From Gymnopus androsaceus JB14 (Eukaryota; Basidiomycota; Agaricomycetes; Agaricales; Omphalotaceae), in assembly GCA_009733575.1 (NCBI GenBank), contig ML769526.1, forward strand, positions 107,612 to 171,611: a DNA stretch of 64,000 nt. The letters run 5' to 3'. Position 1 is the first letter of the stretch. Each line of letters starts with the position of its first letter. Made by a program: the position numbers and the translations under genes. The notes beneath the pieces are model-generated. The model had not been told where the DNA came from. It saw nothing but the letters and a program-made list of their open reading frames with translations, and ran no database searches. Below, one piece after another: positions 1 through 11,042 of this stretch.

Positions 1-860
1 GTCTTCGGCGGCTCCGCCAAGTCAACATGTTCGGTTCTCATGACTGTATCAAGCGATGCTCCTTGAGAGGTGTGTAATAGACCTCTTTGTTTTGAATATT
101 CATACTGACTCGTTATCCATCCATGCAGCCCAACCACATGCTCCCAATTCCACCACCTTCTGAAAGTGCAACCGAATGCAGTCCGTATTATCATATTACG
201 GGTCCACCGAGGTGCTCTCGGCCTACGTCTGCACCATCTGCACCTATCGGAGGTACTACTGCCACTCCGGGAGCCATTCCCCACTCAAAATTCATGATGC
301 AGGTCGCATGGACTTGCATTTACTCATTTTCCACTCAACGACTCCTGCTCCAAATCCGAGTCGTCGTTCTCCGTCCGTCCGCGACAATCCTCGATGTTTG
401 GCCATCTTGTTTACGACAACTGACCTTCGACCTGTCCTAAGTCCTAAACTCTAAAGCTATCCTTTCGGGTACATCAGGCGCTGTCAAACCTGGACAGGTT
501 ATGGCGATATCCTCGCGAGGAAGAGTAAACACGTCGCAGTTGGTGGAGAGATTCTCATCAACGCAACGGTCGCACAGACGAACCGTTTATAGCAGTCGAC
601 CAGGAATATACGACCTGAGTAAGTTCATTAATTCAGTCAGATATAAGACAAGCCTTGCTAACTCTTATTCAGTTGGATCCTGGGTTGACTGGGTCGATAT
701 CCTGCAGTCCAAAGCTCGAATTGTCTTCCCCATACTTATGATCGTTCATGTTAATGCCAAAAAAATTAATCTGTATTGTGTACTCGTTGATTAATCTACA
801 AGAATGATGGTTAGTCTATAAGACATTACAAGAAATTAGAAAATACAAGAAACTATTCGA
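1..860. other. No supported gene at the left edge
   Basis: Two overlapping open frames of about 100 codons between 123 and 454 could be an exon of a gene continuing off the left edge: a GTGTGT donor at about 70 and a TGCAG acceptor just before 126 would allow it. Neither translation shows a domain I recognise, so I do not call a gene. Nothing recognisable is seen from 455 to 860. Confidence 0.3.
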
Positions 861-990
861 CTATTAGTCTACAAGAAAGTTTAGGTCTACCAGAAATTAC
901 GACAAGAAATTACAAGATACAAGACACTACTTGACTATTAGTCTACAAGAAAGTTTGGGTCTACAAGAAATTACGACAAGAAATTAGGAG
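861..990. repeat. Tandem repeat, 74-bp period, nearly two units
   Basis: A unit beginning CTATTAGTCTACAAGAAAG starts at 861 and again at 935, 74 bases later, with few differences. Within each unit the short string ACAAGAAATTAC recurs, so the unit is itself built from a shorter repeat. It lies just beyond the 3' end of the gene ending at 1061. No coding potential is seen. Confidence 0.75.
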
Positions 991-1060
991 ACAATTAGCC
1001 TACAAGATATGATACCAGACAGTGTCTCGTCAGTGGCTTCTATACTGGGATTCAAAGCTG

Positions 1061-3982
1061 TCATTCTTTGGCAGCATTAATTGCTTGGAACAAGATCGTC
1101 GTAATCAGTCGCCATTCCTGGGGTCCTGTTACATTTGTATCAGGGTGGTATACCTAGATAATTAATCGTTAGCGGTCAATGTTATGATATATAGACTAAA
1201 CACAACTTACCAGACATAGCTTCTTGAACTGCGCAGATTCTGGAAGCTTCCGAACAACTGAAATATCCAGTCGTCGGTGCAGCTCTGGATGTGGATGATC
1301 TCGTAAAAGCTGTCGAACAAAGTTTTCCCAGCTGAAAGTGGAAACCTTTCGAGCAAAGGCCTCAGCTGCTTCAATCCGCGAGCCATATACTTTCTTTATA
1401 GGACGAGGAGATGGGCGAGGGGATGGACGCGGAGCAGATGAGGATGCATGTGGAGAGGAGGAGGAGGATGATCACGATGAGGCTGAACCTGTAGATCCAG
1501 ATGAGGACTTTGCTTTGGAAGATGACTTCGGGTTGGAAGAAGAGTGGCTGGATGGAGTAGAAGAATCCGCTGGTTCAGAAAAGAACAATACGACATGAAG
1601 ACGTTCAGCCAGAGCATGACAGAGCTCAGCAAACATATCGTAAATTTTACGGTAATCTTTCCGATTGATGTCCATCCAGTCGAGAACAGGCTCGCAAAAG
1701 CGCTCGTAAAATCCATGCAGGCCATCTGTCCCGCCACAGAGAGCTGCTGGACTGATACGTGCAGCATTGGTTATATGACCGAATGCTTGAATCAAGTGTT
1801 GGCGAATATCAAAAGCAGAACAGCCCTGTAAGTCGATACAGGCAAGATCGAAGCTGAAGACCGACGTAGAATATCCTTTCTAAGATCTGGATCAATATAC
1901 AGTTGAGAGAGTAATGAAGCTGGACTTACTGGAAGCCGGTGTCCTTCCTTGTTCAATACCTCAAGCAACTCCGCAAAGCCGAACTTGGGATCATAAAGTC
2001 GACGGAAAGTAGTTTCACGGAAGTGACGAACAAGGCCCAAAAGTGCAGTGGGAAGTTCACGGAGCCGCTGGTACAGGTCTGGATAGTCCTTTACGATCCT
2101 CTGACGGAACGAGATGCCAGCCTTTTCTGACTCTTCATAAAGAGTTTGGAGGCAAGAAAGAATTAGATCCATTCCTGAGGGACCCAGCGAGAACAACAGT
2201 TTGAATTGTTCCGTTTCCGAAGTGTTCCATGATGCTTTAGTGGCATTCAAAGCGATGAGAGGAGTACAAGTATCCAAGATATTTTCAACTATCATCTCTG
2301 CGATCTGTTCAAAGATAACATCGCGTCGAATAGTGGAGTCTGCTGTTGAGAGTCGGCGGAACCAGGTGACGAGGCTAGATCTTGTGTCTTGGAATGATGA
2401 GTAGAGCCAAAGGTGACGTTCATCAGGACCAGTCCACTGCAGTTAAAAAGTGAGAACATGTTGATTCGTAAACTTATTCAGAAGAACATACCCAATAGCA
2501 ACTTTCAAGCCCAGCTTTGTCCACTGGACCTTCCATGTTATGAAGCATTCGTGTGAGGATGCCAAAGTCGACTGAAGACAAATTAATGTCTTCAGGCTCT
2601 TCTGACATGAGGTTAATTGGAGACGGATGTTGAGGTTGCTCTTGTTCCATTCTAGGCTCGTGGGCTGGAGACTCTTGTCGAGGCTAGAAGTGAATACTAT
2701 TAGTCAGTCGGGAAACTCAAAGACGAGACTACAACGTACCATCTTTCCATCCTCTTTTTTCGATGGCTTTCCTGGCTTGATGTTTTCCTTATCATCATCT
2801 TCCAAGTTATTGTCGCTGTTTATGATTTCGCCATCATCTGAATGGTCGAGATCAGGACAACCTTGAGGAAGGGAAATGTAGAAGAAGTTCGGCATGATCT
2901 TGGTGGATACGCCTCTCGGTCGAGCAAATAGAGTCGCCCTAGACATTGGTGAGATTACTTGTTATCAGCTAGATGAAAGATTACGCACATCTTGAGCATT
3001 TCAATGCTAAGGGAGCTCATGTCTGCTCTTTCAAGGTGGGAAGTCTTTCCAGCACTACTCGTCACAACATTTAACAGGCTGAAACGTGGGCCACTAGCAG
3101 TAGGAGCCTGGCCAAGCGTTGCATCAAATACAGTCTCGATAGCGGAACAGATGGAAGAGAGAGAAGCGTTCTCAGGAAGGAGGATCTTGAGGATGCGCTT
3201 GTTGGTATACAGCGTCTGCCATCTAGTAAAGCAATAAAGATGAAATGAGAAATCAACTTGGATTACAGGCAATACAAATCTTACTCTGACGGAGTTGGCT
3301 TTTACGCATTTCCAGTATCAAGGAGACTGGTCTTGCCGTACAGTCCAACATTGAACTCTGTTAATTTTGGTGGCGGTACTGCTTTGGGAACAGGAGTAGC
3401 ATTTCCAGTCTTAGATTTTCGTTTCTTCGTTGGACGGCCTGTGATGTTCTCAAAGCGCTCCCGACGCTCCTAGAACAAGTCAGTTACTTGAAGATAAGTG
3501 AAAAGCTTGCTGTCGGACTCACCTCTTCACTGGGATCAAATTTCCTTTTACTTGATTCCTTCTTCTCCGACTCCAAGGGATCTTCTTTACGGGTTTCGCG
3601 TACTTTGGTATGGTCTCGAAAGGGAGATGCAGAGAACATGGATGAGGCCTTCATTTCCGGACGTGAATTGAAGACTGTCTCTGCTGTTGCGGAGCCCGAT
3701 GGAAAAGGTTTCGTTGACTAAAACAAATGGAAATCAGACAAACAGAAAAAGTTGAAAAGTGATTAATGAAATTACCTCCGGAGATGAAGCCTTTGAGGAT
3801 TTAGTGTTGGGATGGATGTGAGACCCAGCAAAGCAGCCACAAAGGGCGCATTTTATAAGAGCAGTAATAGAGTCTGAGGAACAGTCCTCTGGTGCAATGA
3901 ACTGACTGCAGTATGAACTGCATTTAGGTGGAGTGAACAACGAGTTTTGGCAGGAGAGAAGAGTCTTGGGATCAAGATGCAT
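1061..3982 (-). CDS. Orphan multi-exon protein with Cys-rich N terminus and HPD-containing C terminus
   Basis: The start is the ATG at 3982, opening MHLDPKTLLSCQNSLF. The first exon (3776-3982) holds a cysteine cluster (CSSYC and later CALCGC) that could bind metal. Next comes a basic, Ser/Lys-rich linker (about 3270-3720), then a well-conserved-looking stretch beginning RWQTLYTNKRIL and an acidic tract (DDDKENIKPGK). A long helical region (1792-2410) follows, then a Ser-rich linker at 1390-1560. The final exon ends VYHPDTN and then AINAAKE before the TGA at 1061-1063. The HPD triplet just after an FKKLCL-like helix resembles the loop of a DnaJ domain, but the canonical J fold is not evident. 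All exons join through short GT-AG introns. I do not recognise the family; it may be Agaricomycete-specific. Function unknown. Confidence 0.7.
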
Positions 3983-4588
3983 ATCGACGAAGCTGAAAAG
4001 TATGAGTGAGCTACTGAAATTCACTGGATTTTATAAACGCTAACCTTATTGTTACTCAAATGGGAGTACAAAGAGTTGGGGAACATATTGTCCTCGATGA
4101 AAAAAGAGAAAAAAACCTCTATTGAGCAGAAGCGGACAGCTGTACGACGTGCGACGTGCTTCTTTTCTTTCTTCTTTGTTTGGATGTCTCAAAAAAGTTG
4201 TTTGGATGTGGATTTACTAGCATATGGAGTTTGCTCGAGTATTTGTATTCACTGTAATCCTATATTTATACAGGAAATAGGCAGCAAAATAGCAGAAAGG
4301 GAGAACGGAAGCTTGCACTACATGGGCGCTTAGATGTTATCAAATGATGTTATCAAGATTCAAGCGCCTAAATTGAATGGAGACTAAAAGAGGCGCCACC
4401 TTTTAGAAAATTGGGTACTTTGATGGCTAACCTGCATATTTTTCAAGTGATGCCCAACCTGTGTGTTTTTCAAGGGAGGCCCAACCTGTGTATTTTCTGA
4501 CAAGATTTTGATTTCTGAGAAAAACCTGCGTAAAATTTGGAACGATCGGGAACCTGCGGTGATTTTTTGGTAAATGTATTTTTACCCA
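3983..4588. other. Intergenic region
   Basis: Presumed promoter and 5' UTR of the leftward gene. Around 4440-4500 a short phrase (GGCCCAACCTGTGT and variants) occurs in two or three degenerate copies. No gene or RNA is seen. Confidence 0.4.
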
Positions 4589-5740
4589 CTATATCGCCCA
4601 TAAAGTTGAATTCCTACGTATGATTATACAAGTCGTTGCGTGGCAGTTTAACATCCCCATACCTTCTTTGCACCGTATCATAGTTGCTCGCCTTCGCTCG
4701 AGGAACTTCTTTGGCATATCTGGAATAACTTCCTCTAATCTGTGGTGGGAGCTCGTGTTGAGATCCACAAGTACTTTGAAATTCTTCCCTTGTACTCCAA
4801 ATGTCATGCGGACGATTGAGACTTGCATTTTTCGACGCATAATAATCAAACTGCCCGCTAATAGGTTGTCATCTTGGCGGTATTTATCTGGTATCACGGC
4901 GGTATCAAAGCCATGAACAGCGTTGATCACCAAAGCCCAATGCTCGTCATTGGCGTTGTAATGTCCCGATATCGACGGATTGAATCCAGTCAAGCTTGGT
5001 GCGGCTCCCGCGACGCTCAAGCCGAGTCGTGTTGACACTGACAGTGATCGGGAAAGGCAAGATAATCACCGCGAAGAAACTGACCCAAAAGCAGAATAGT
5101 GTGAACAAACGTGAATGGGTACTTGAACATGAATGAGCGCTGTAGACAATTGATTCAAATCCACCGGTGCCGAGTAGTATGGAGCTCGTAAGTGACAACA
5201 AGCTCAAAGTCCAACCGCGAACGTCATATGGTGAGTAAAGAGAAGACAGCAAGATTGCGTATCAGTAGGATATAAAATAGAACTAATCCAAATTTGAACC
5301 TGGCTAAATGGCTGAACAACAGATTTACCGGCCAAAGGGACGCTTGCAACTTTCTTTTGAGTTGTTCCAGTACATGTCAAACGGACTAATATGTGGGTTT
5401 TTTGTTGGTGTTGGTGCCGTTTGTACAGTAGCAGCCAGGACCTGTGGCCCGAAGAGCTGCTAGCGAGGAAGGGGAAAAAAATAACACGTATATTCAGTCG
5501 GAACAAGCTTCAAATTTTGAACCTGGACATAGTTGAAACCAATTGCAGGTGAACCGAATTGCGTTATTTGGGTGGAAGACGCACTGGTAAAATACGGACA
5601 GTGAGAATTCCGATCCAGAATCGCAGACGACGCGACACTAGATACAATTGTACTCGCACAATTATTCTCACTAGAGCGTATTTGCAGCTCGTGGTTTTTT
5701 ATCTCCGAGATTCGAGATGACTCTAAGAACAAACGCAACG
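4589..5740 (-). CDS. Possible small membrane protein, unknown family
   Basis: Three consecutive open stretches on the minus strand look like exons of one gene. An upstream piece (about 5460-5738) has a Ser/Thr-rich segment. A middle piece (about 5030-5250) contains two hydrophobic spans (around LSLLSLTSSILLG and LFCFWVSFFAVIILPF), consistent with membrane segments. A downstream soluble piece (4589-5030) carries motifs such as NDEHWALVINAVHGFD and ends at the stop at 4589. Exon joins were not resolved and the true start is uncertain; an ATG near 5769 opens a different frame. The hAT-type element starts about 65 bp upstream. The family is not recognised. Confidence 0.35.
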
Positions 5741-5805
5741 ATTTTCTTGGGATGGGTCATGCGATTCGAAGACTGCTGGGAGATCAGACGGAACTGGCTG
5801 CAAAT

Positions 5806-6463
5806 TAGGGTTGCGTAAGAAACTTAGGTTTCTGACCACCTCACGTGACTTTGAGGTTTTAAACCGTTTTATACCTGTTTTATACCAACCTCCTTCCGAG
5901 GTCAGATATTGAGGTATATATATAGAAGATCTAAATTTTTTGAAATTCAGCTGTCGGCTTGTCAGGATGCGTCTGTGGATGTACTAATCATGGACTCCAC
6001 ATGCGAGCAGCGAGTCCGGTAAAGTCACTTGCCCAATCTAATTATTATCTGAATATTCTTGGTACCCCATTAACACGATACCTACCTTTCTTGATATAAT
6101 ATCCGAAATGTTAGCCAGATTCTGAAGTTGAATTGTACCATTAAGCTCATTTCCGACTCCCAACCAACTCCCTTGCCGACACCTGACTCATCGAGAGTAC
6201 ATACATACAGTGAGTAATGACTACTGAGCATTATTAATTCCTAAAACTCTACATCCCTGTTCACTTTGATTTCAACCTCTTTGCTATACTGATATTGACA
6301 TTGTACCTGCGCCGCCGTAGGCGGCGGGAGAAAATTTAGTGCTTTTTTTTTGGAGCACGTGACCGGTTTAAAACCGTTTTAAACCTGTTGAAAACACCCC
6401 CTCCGGAGGCCTTGGGTATATAACCTCGTTGAAAACCCTCCAGAGGTTTCTTACGCAACCCTA
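5806..6463. mobile_element. Non-autonomous hAT-type MITE with perfect TIRs and 8-bp target duplication
   Basis: The element begins TAGGGTTGCGTAAGAAAC and ends with its exact reverse complement (18 bp, no mismatch). It is flanked on both sides by CTGCAAAT (5798-5805 and 6464-6471), an 8-bp target-site duplication. Eight-base duplications and TIRs starting TAGNG are hallmarks of the hAT superfamily. Subterminal regions are also related in inverted orientation (CACGTGAC and runs of GTTTTAAACCG). There is no transposase reading frame in its 658 bp, so movement would need a transposase supplied in trans. Perfect ends and duplication argue for fairly recent insertion, just upstream of NAP1. Confidence 0.9.
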
Positions 6464-6657
6464 CTGCAAATACGCCGTCGCTCTACTGAACTTGACTGGT
6501 CGATGGGTATTTGGGACACGTGCGCGTGTCAAGCGCCTACTCTAGGCGCCCGGCCCGCGCACGTAATCGATAACCCACGTGTACGGAACATGCCGCGAAG
6601 CATGTGGGGAGCCGTTTTTTTCTTTCGACCCTACATTTCTTTCTACTCTCGTCCGCC

Positions 6658-8911
6658 ATGTCGTCCAACGTCCCAATTAACAGCAGCAATATCACTGCGC
6701 CGACGCCGCAAAACACGCCTCTATCGCATGCGCCTATCGCTGCCGGACTTTCCCGGCCTACAGTGCCGGACATCAACGAAGACAAGGAAGAAGAAGACGA
6801 CGATGACGAAGGTGGAAAAGACGATATGGACGGGGCGCTGCGTGAACACGCTTTAGCGATGGTCCAAGGAAAATTAGCTGGTTTAATCGGTCGGAGCAGT
6901 GGCTATATTGATAGTTTACCGGTCGAAGTCAAGCGAAGTGTCGAGGCACTGAAAGGTGTTCAGGTTCAACAGAATGAAATTCAGAATAGATACAAAAGGG
7001 AATGTTTGGAACTTGAGAAAAAGGTATTCAACTAATTTTCTTTTCTTCATTCTCTAATCTGACTATCTTCAGTACCTCGCAATCCAAAAACCGCTATACG
7101 AGCGTCGGGAAGCCATCGTCAACGGATCCGCAGAGCCCACTCCAGAGGAAGTCGAAGCAGGCGAAAAACAATCGTTGAAAGACGATGAAGAATATTCTTC
7201 TCTCCCAAAGACATTCCCTCTGGCCCAGCTCCAATTCCTGAATTCTGGCTCACTGCTCTCCGGAATCATATCGGTCTTGCTGATTTGATTACTGAGCGTG
7301 ATGAAGGCGCACTTAAACACCTTATCGATATTCGGTTGTCGTATTTGACCGATGGAGAGTCACAGTCCCAAACGGAAACCGAAGGGAAACCAGGGTTCAA
7401 AATCACCTTTGTCTTTTCACCCAACGAGTTTTTCGAGAACTCGGTGCTGGACAAGACTTATCTGTATCAGGACGAAGTTGGGTATTCGGGTGATTTCGTT
7501 TACTACAAAGCGATTGGAACCGAGATTAGGTGGAAGGAGGATAAGGATCTGACAAAGGAGTATGAGATTAAGAAGCAGAGAAACAAGAGTAGCTCCTTAT
7601 CTTTATCGCATGCTCCTCCCCTAACTGATTGCTTTCAGACACCAACAGAACCCGTCTAGTCCGCAAAGCCCGTCCCACAGAGTCCTTCTTCAACTTTTTC
7701 ACTCCCCCGATCCCTCCATCGGACGAAGACCTCGAGTCAGGAAAGTTTGACGAAGAAGAGCTGGAGGAGATTGAAGACAAGTTCCAGTTAGATTATCAGA
7801 TAGGGGAGGATTTGAAGGAAAAGGTCCGTTTTCTGTATCTTCGTATCGATATCCTCTTAACTCATCTTTCCCCTATAGATAATCCCCCGCGCAATTGACT
7901 ACTTCACTGGCAAAGCCCTCGAATACGATGTCCTAGAGGAGGACGATGAGGAGGACGACTATGAGGATATAGATGACGATGACGATGATGAAGACGGTGG
8001 AAGGGGGAGGTTTGATGATGTACGTTGAATTTTCGCCTTTGTTGGTTGCTTGAAGTTGTCGAGGGGTCTCTTTTTTCCTTTGTCATTTGGTCGCTTTGCA
8101 TTTCGTTTGGTCTCCTTGATGGATCGCGCGCTCTCAACGTTCTTCCCTCTCGTTATCGGTCTGAGGCACCTTGATTCCTTCGTCTTCCTCGTTGGATGAC
8201 TTCCTCGGTTTTGGAGATGATTTTGGTTTTTTTTTTGGTGTTAGGTCCGCGGAGGCAGGCTTCGAAGGGGTTTTGTTGCGTCTTCTCTGTCGTTCATTTC
8301 GTCGGAAATTTCTTTCGATGTCGTTTCTTTTGATATGACCGAGTTGGTTGCTGTGGGCGGGGTCCCTGCATAGCTCCTGTATATGGTGTAAGGTGATTCT
8401 CAGAAAGAGTATGGTTGAGCCGTCGCGGCCTCCCTATCATTGTTGTTGCCGTTGTAAACGATAAGCATAAAGCAAGCAGGAAAGACTTTACTTTCCTGCT
8501 TGCTTTATACTTATCATTTACGAGTTCTTGTTGTGTCCTTGACTTTTCTTCCTTTTTTGTTTGCGATTTGCTTTCCTTCCTGGTTTTTTCGTTCTCGATT
8601 CGATTCGTTTATGTGATTCTAATGACTGACCAACTCTCTTTCCCACCTTCCTTTCATTCCCTCCTTGCCGCCCTTCTTTCACCCTGCTCCCCCGTGCGTT
8701 CCTGTATATCTTTCGGTCCTTCCCTGGCTCTTGCTCGCCCACAATTGCACTTCCAAAAACTCCACTTCCCTTTCTTTCAACAAAACAGGACTCCGAATCG
8801 GAAACTGACCTCCCTCCACGTCGCATGGTCGGTCGTGGTCCACCCAAGGGTAGAGGTGGCGCTCCGGCTACGGCAGGGAATGTGAACCCGGAGGAGTGTA
8901 AGCAGCAGTAG
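6658..8911 (+). CDS. NAP1: Nucleosome assembly protein 1 (histone H2A/H2B chaperone)
   Basis: NAP-family chaperone that binds histones H2A-H2B, shuttles them to the nucleus and assists nucleosome assembly. ATG at 6658. Exons: 6658-7023, 7073-7588, 7639-7823, 7879-8019 and 8789-8911. The long dimerisation helix (LPVEVKRSVEALKGVQVQQN) lies in exon 1. Then come the core motifs EFWLTALRNH, YLTDGE, ELGYSGDF-like VGYSGDFVYY and ESFFNFFTPP, the acidic C-terminal tail, and the family-typical end with CKQQ. Exon 2 needs one extra base near 7204-7206 (a CCC run) to pass from EEYSSLPK into DIPSGPAPIPEFW. With that base the spliced length is 1332 nt, exactly 444 codons including the stop, so a single missing base is the simplest explanation. 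The last intron (8020-8788) is unusually long at 769 nt and contains a strong hairpin. Confidence 0.92.
8454..8521. repeat. Long near-perfect hairpin inside the last NAP1 intron
   Basis: Arms of 31 nt (8454-8484 and 8491-8521) surround a 6-nt loop. The central 15 bp (AAGCAAGCAGGAAAG) pair perfectly and the whole arm has only two mismatches. It could be a foldback remnant, or form a stem in the unspliced transcript. Confidence 0.85.
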
Positions 8912-11042
8912 ATCGCTAGTACCTTGGGCCAAGGGCAAAGGCGTCCCGTGATCGCATAAATGCTCACGCTTTCCGTCGTTCACCGCTCGGTATTGGCCTA
9001 ACCATGGCGTCCATTTTACTCTTGTTTCACGCTTCACTTAAAAGAATTCAGTTCACCGTACGATCGCCGAATCATTGGCGTGGTTAGATCGTCGTTCTGG
9101 TCGTTGCTTTCTTCCCACTCTCTTTCTTTTTCCCCTTCCATATCTGCCCCTTTTGTCCTACCTGGTACCTCTTCACCTTTTCATCATCCTCATGAACTTC
9201 CTAGTTCCCAATCTCTCTTGGTACTTCTGTGTTTCAGACTCAACTTTATGCTTGTGTAGAGGGAGGTGATGTCGAAACCGAAGCCGAAGGACGTTCTTGC
9301 TTTTTCAATGATAAGTTTCTGTTACTTGCTCATTGTATTTTCTACGACTCTCTGCCCCCACCCTTACCTTACCCACTTTTTTTGTTTTTTTTTGTTTGTC
9401 TACATACAACGTACTCTATCTGCGTACCTACATACATAAAACTGTAACACGTTGCTTTTCTCTTTCTCCCTTTTCTCTTGTCCCCGATCTTGCTCACTTT
9501 CGCTCTCGCTAGGCAGTCGATTCTCTCTCTTGCCTCTTGACTCTCTATCTGGATTAAAGGCATTGCGTACGACACGCATCCGCCTGTGGATTTTGAAAGC
9601 TTGATGAATTCGATGCAGAACTGCAGGTTACCGGTACGACCTGCTGCTAGGAATGGCGGAGTCACCTTTTGAGGTGCTTCGGTTCCCGATGAGACTCCAA
9701 GAGTCGAGGAACAGTCGCGACTTACGATTCGAAGCCGGTACATTACAATACATGTGGGATGGTTCCGTTTAGGCCTGACAACGCGGGCGTCAAGGATGAA
9801 ACGGTGAGGATCTCTTGGGGTTGGACTGGGCGATGGATTTTGAGACCCAGGCTAAGAGACGACTAGAGCGCGCGCCATTAAAATTCGGATTGCATCGCGC
9901 ATAGCAGGGAGCCGGGGAATCCTGTACCTCTCCAGACCTTCCCGCAGAGCAGTCGCACGTCGGACTGATGACCCACAGATTCCAGACTAAAATGCACTAG
10001 TTGGGCGGGTGCAGTTTGGGAAATTTAGATTTGTTATTTAACATTATTGCTGTTCTAGAACCTATGCGAATGGAATAGGTCCAAGGAGTAATTCTTTCAT
10101 ACTGCGTATAGGGTCTCAATTCTCGACACTAGGCAATGTTCGCCGTTGTGTTTCCCCGGTAGGGGCCTTGACGTGAGAGGTCAATGTACCTGGCTTTTTG
10201 TTCTGTTCTGTACTACCTCGTCTGCTCGATGGGCTCTCAACGTTTTCCTCTCGCATTCCATTTTCCTTCGCCACGAGCTTACATGCTTTGCTTTTCTTTT
10301 CCTTTGCCTACTGAAGATTATCAGTCGAGCAGGACGACTCAACGGCCTGACTCTGACAAGATTTAATCAGTCCATTACGAGTTCTGTGGAGCATCCTTAG
10401 GCTCACAACCACTTTTCTACGATCGCACTATTCAACTGAAATAGCTCGGCCAATTGTGTAGATAGCCATACCGAAAAGAAGAGGAAAAGATAGTGTATTA
10501 TTATTATTGGGCGGGAGCTACGCTCAACTCGGGGACGCTCCGCTGTGTGAAATGCCTGATATCTATATCAGATCTATGTAACAGCGAACCTTGCCCGATG
10601 TGGTGATGGCCATTGGCTTCTTGGTTCCGGAATAGTCGTCGATGGGGAAGAAAAAGCCTGTCATGGTAAGTCATGGTACGTTTAGCGAGATCATCGCCTC
10701 CGTACGGCGCAATCTGTGTTCTACGTAATGGTACAAGAGATCGTATACATCGCGAGTCCAGAATACGATCGTGATTCACTCAAGTTCAACTAAGTATGTA
10801 TTTACTCTTTTTATCTTAATTAAATCCATCATTTTTTCGTGAATTTATCGACGACATAGACATAATACGTAGACATACATATGGCACACATGATTCTATA
10901 CAGTAAGTATACTTGCTGTATAACTTATAAGGTATGGTTACCCAAAAAAAACACCATTCATTCGTTCGTTCAGCCAACCTATCGGAAATCCCATTTGTAC
11001 ATTCATTCATCCACCAGCAATTCGCCCGAGGATGAGGTCACC
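8912..11042. other. Gene-poor stretch between NAP1 and the dioxygenase
   Basis: Pyrimidine-rich sequence from about 9100 to 9540 may be NAP1 3' UTR and downstream sequence. Short open frames here are low-complexity (Leu/Phe/Pro from TTC and CTT runs) and none resembles a known family. No tRNA, repeat or second gene could be supported. Confidence 0.4.
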
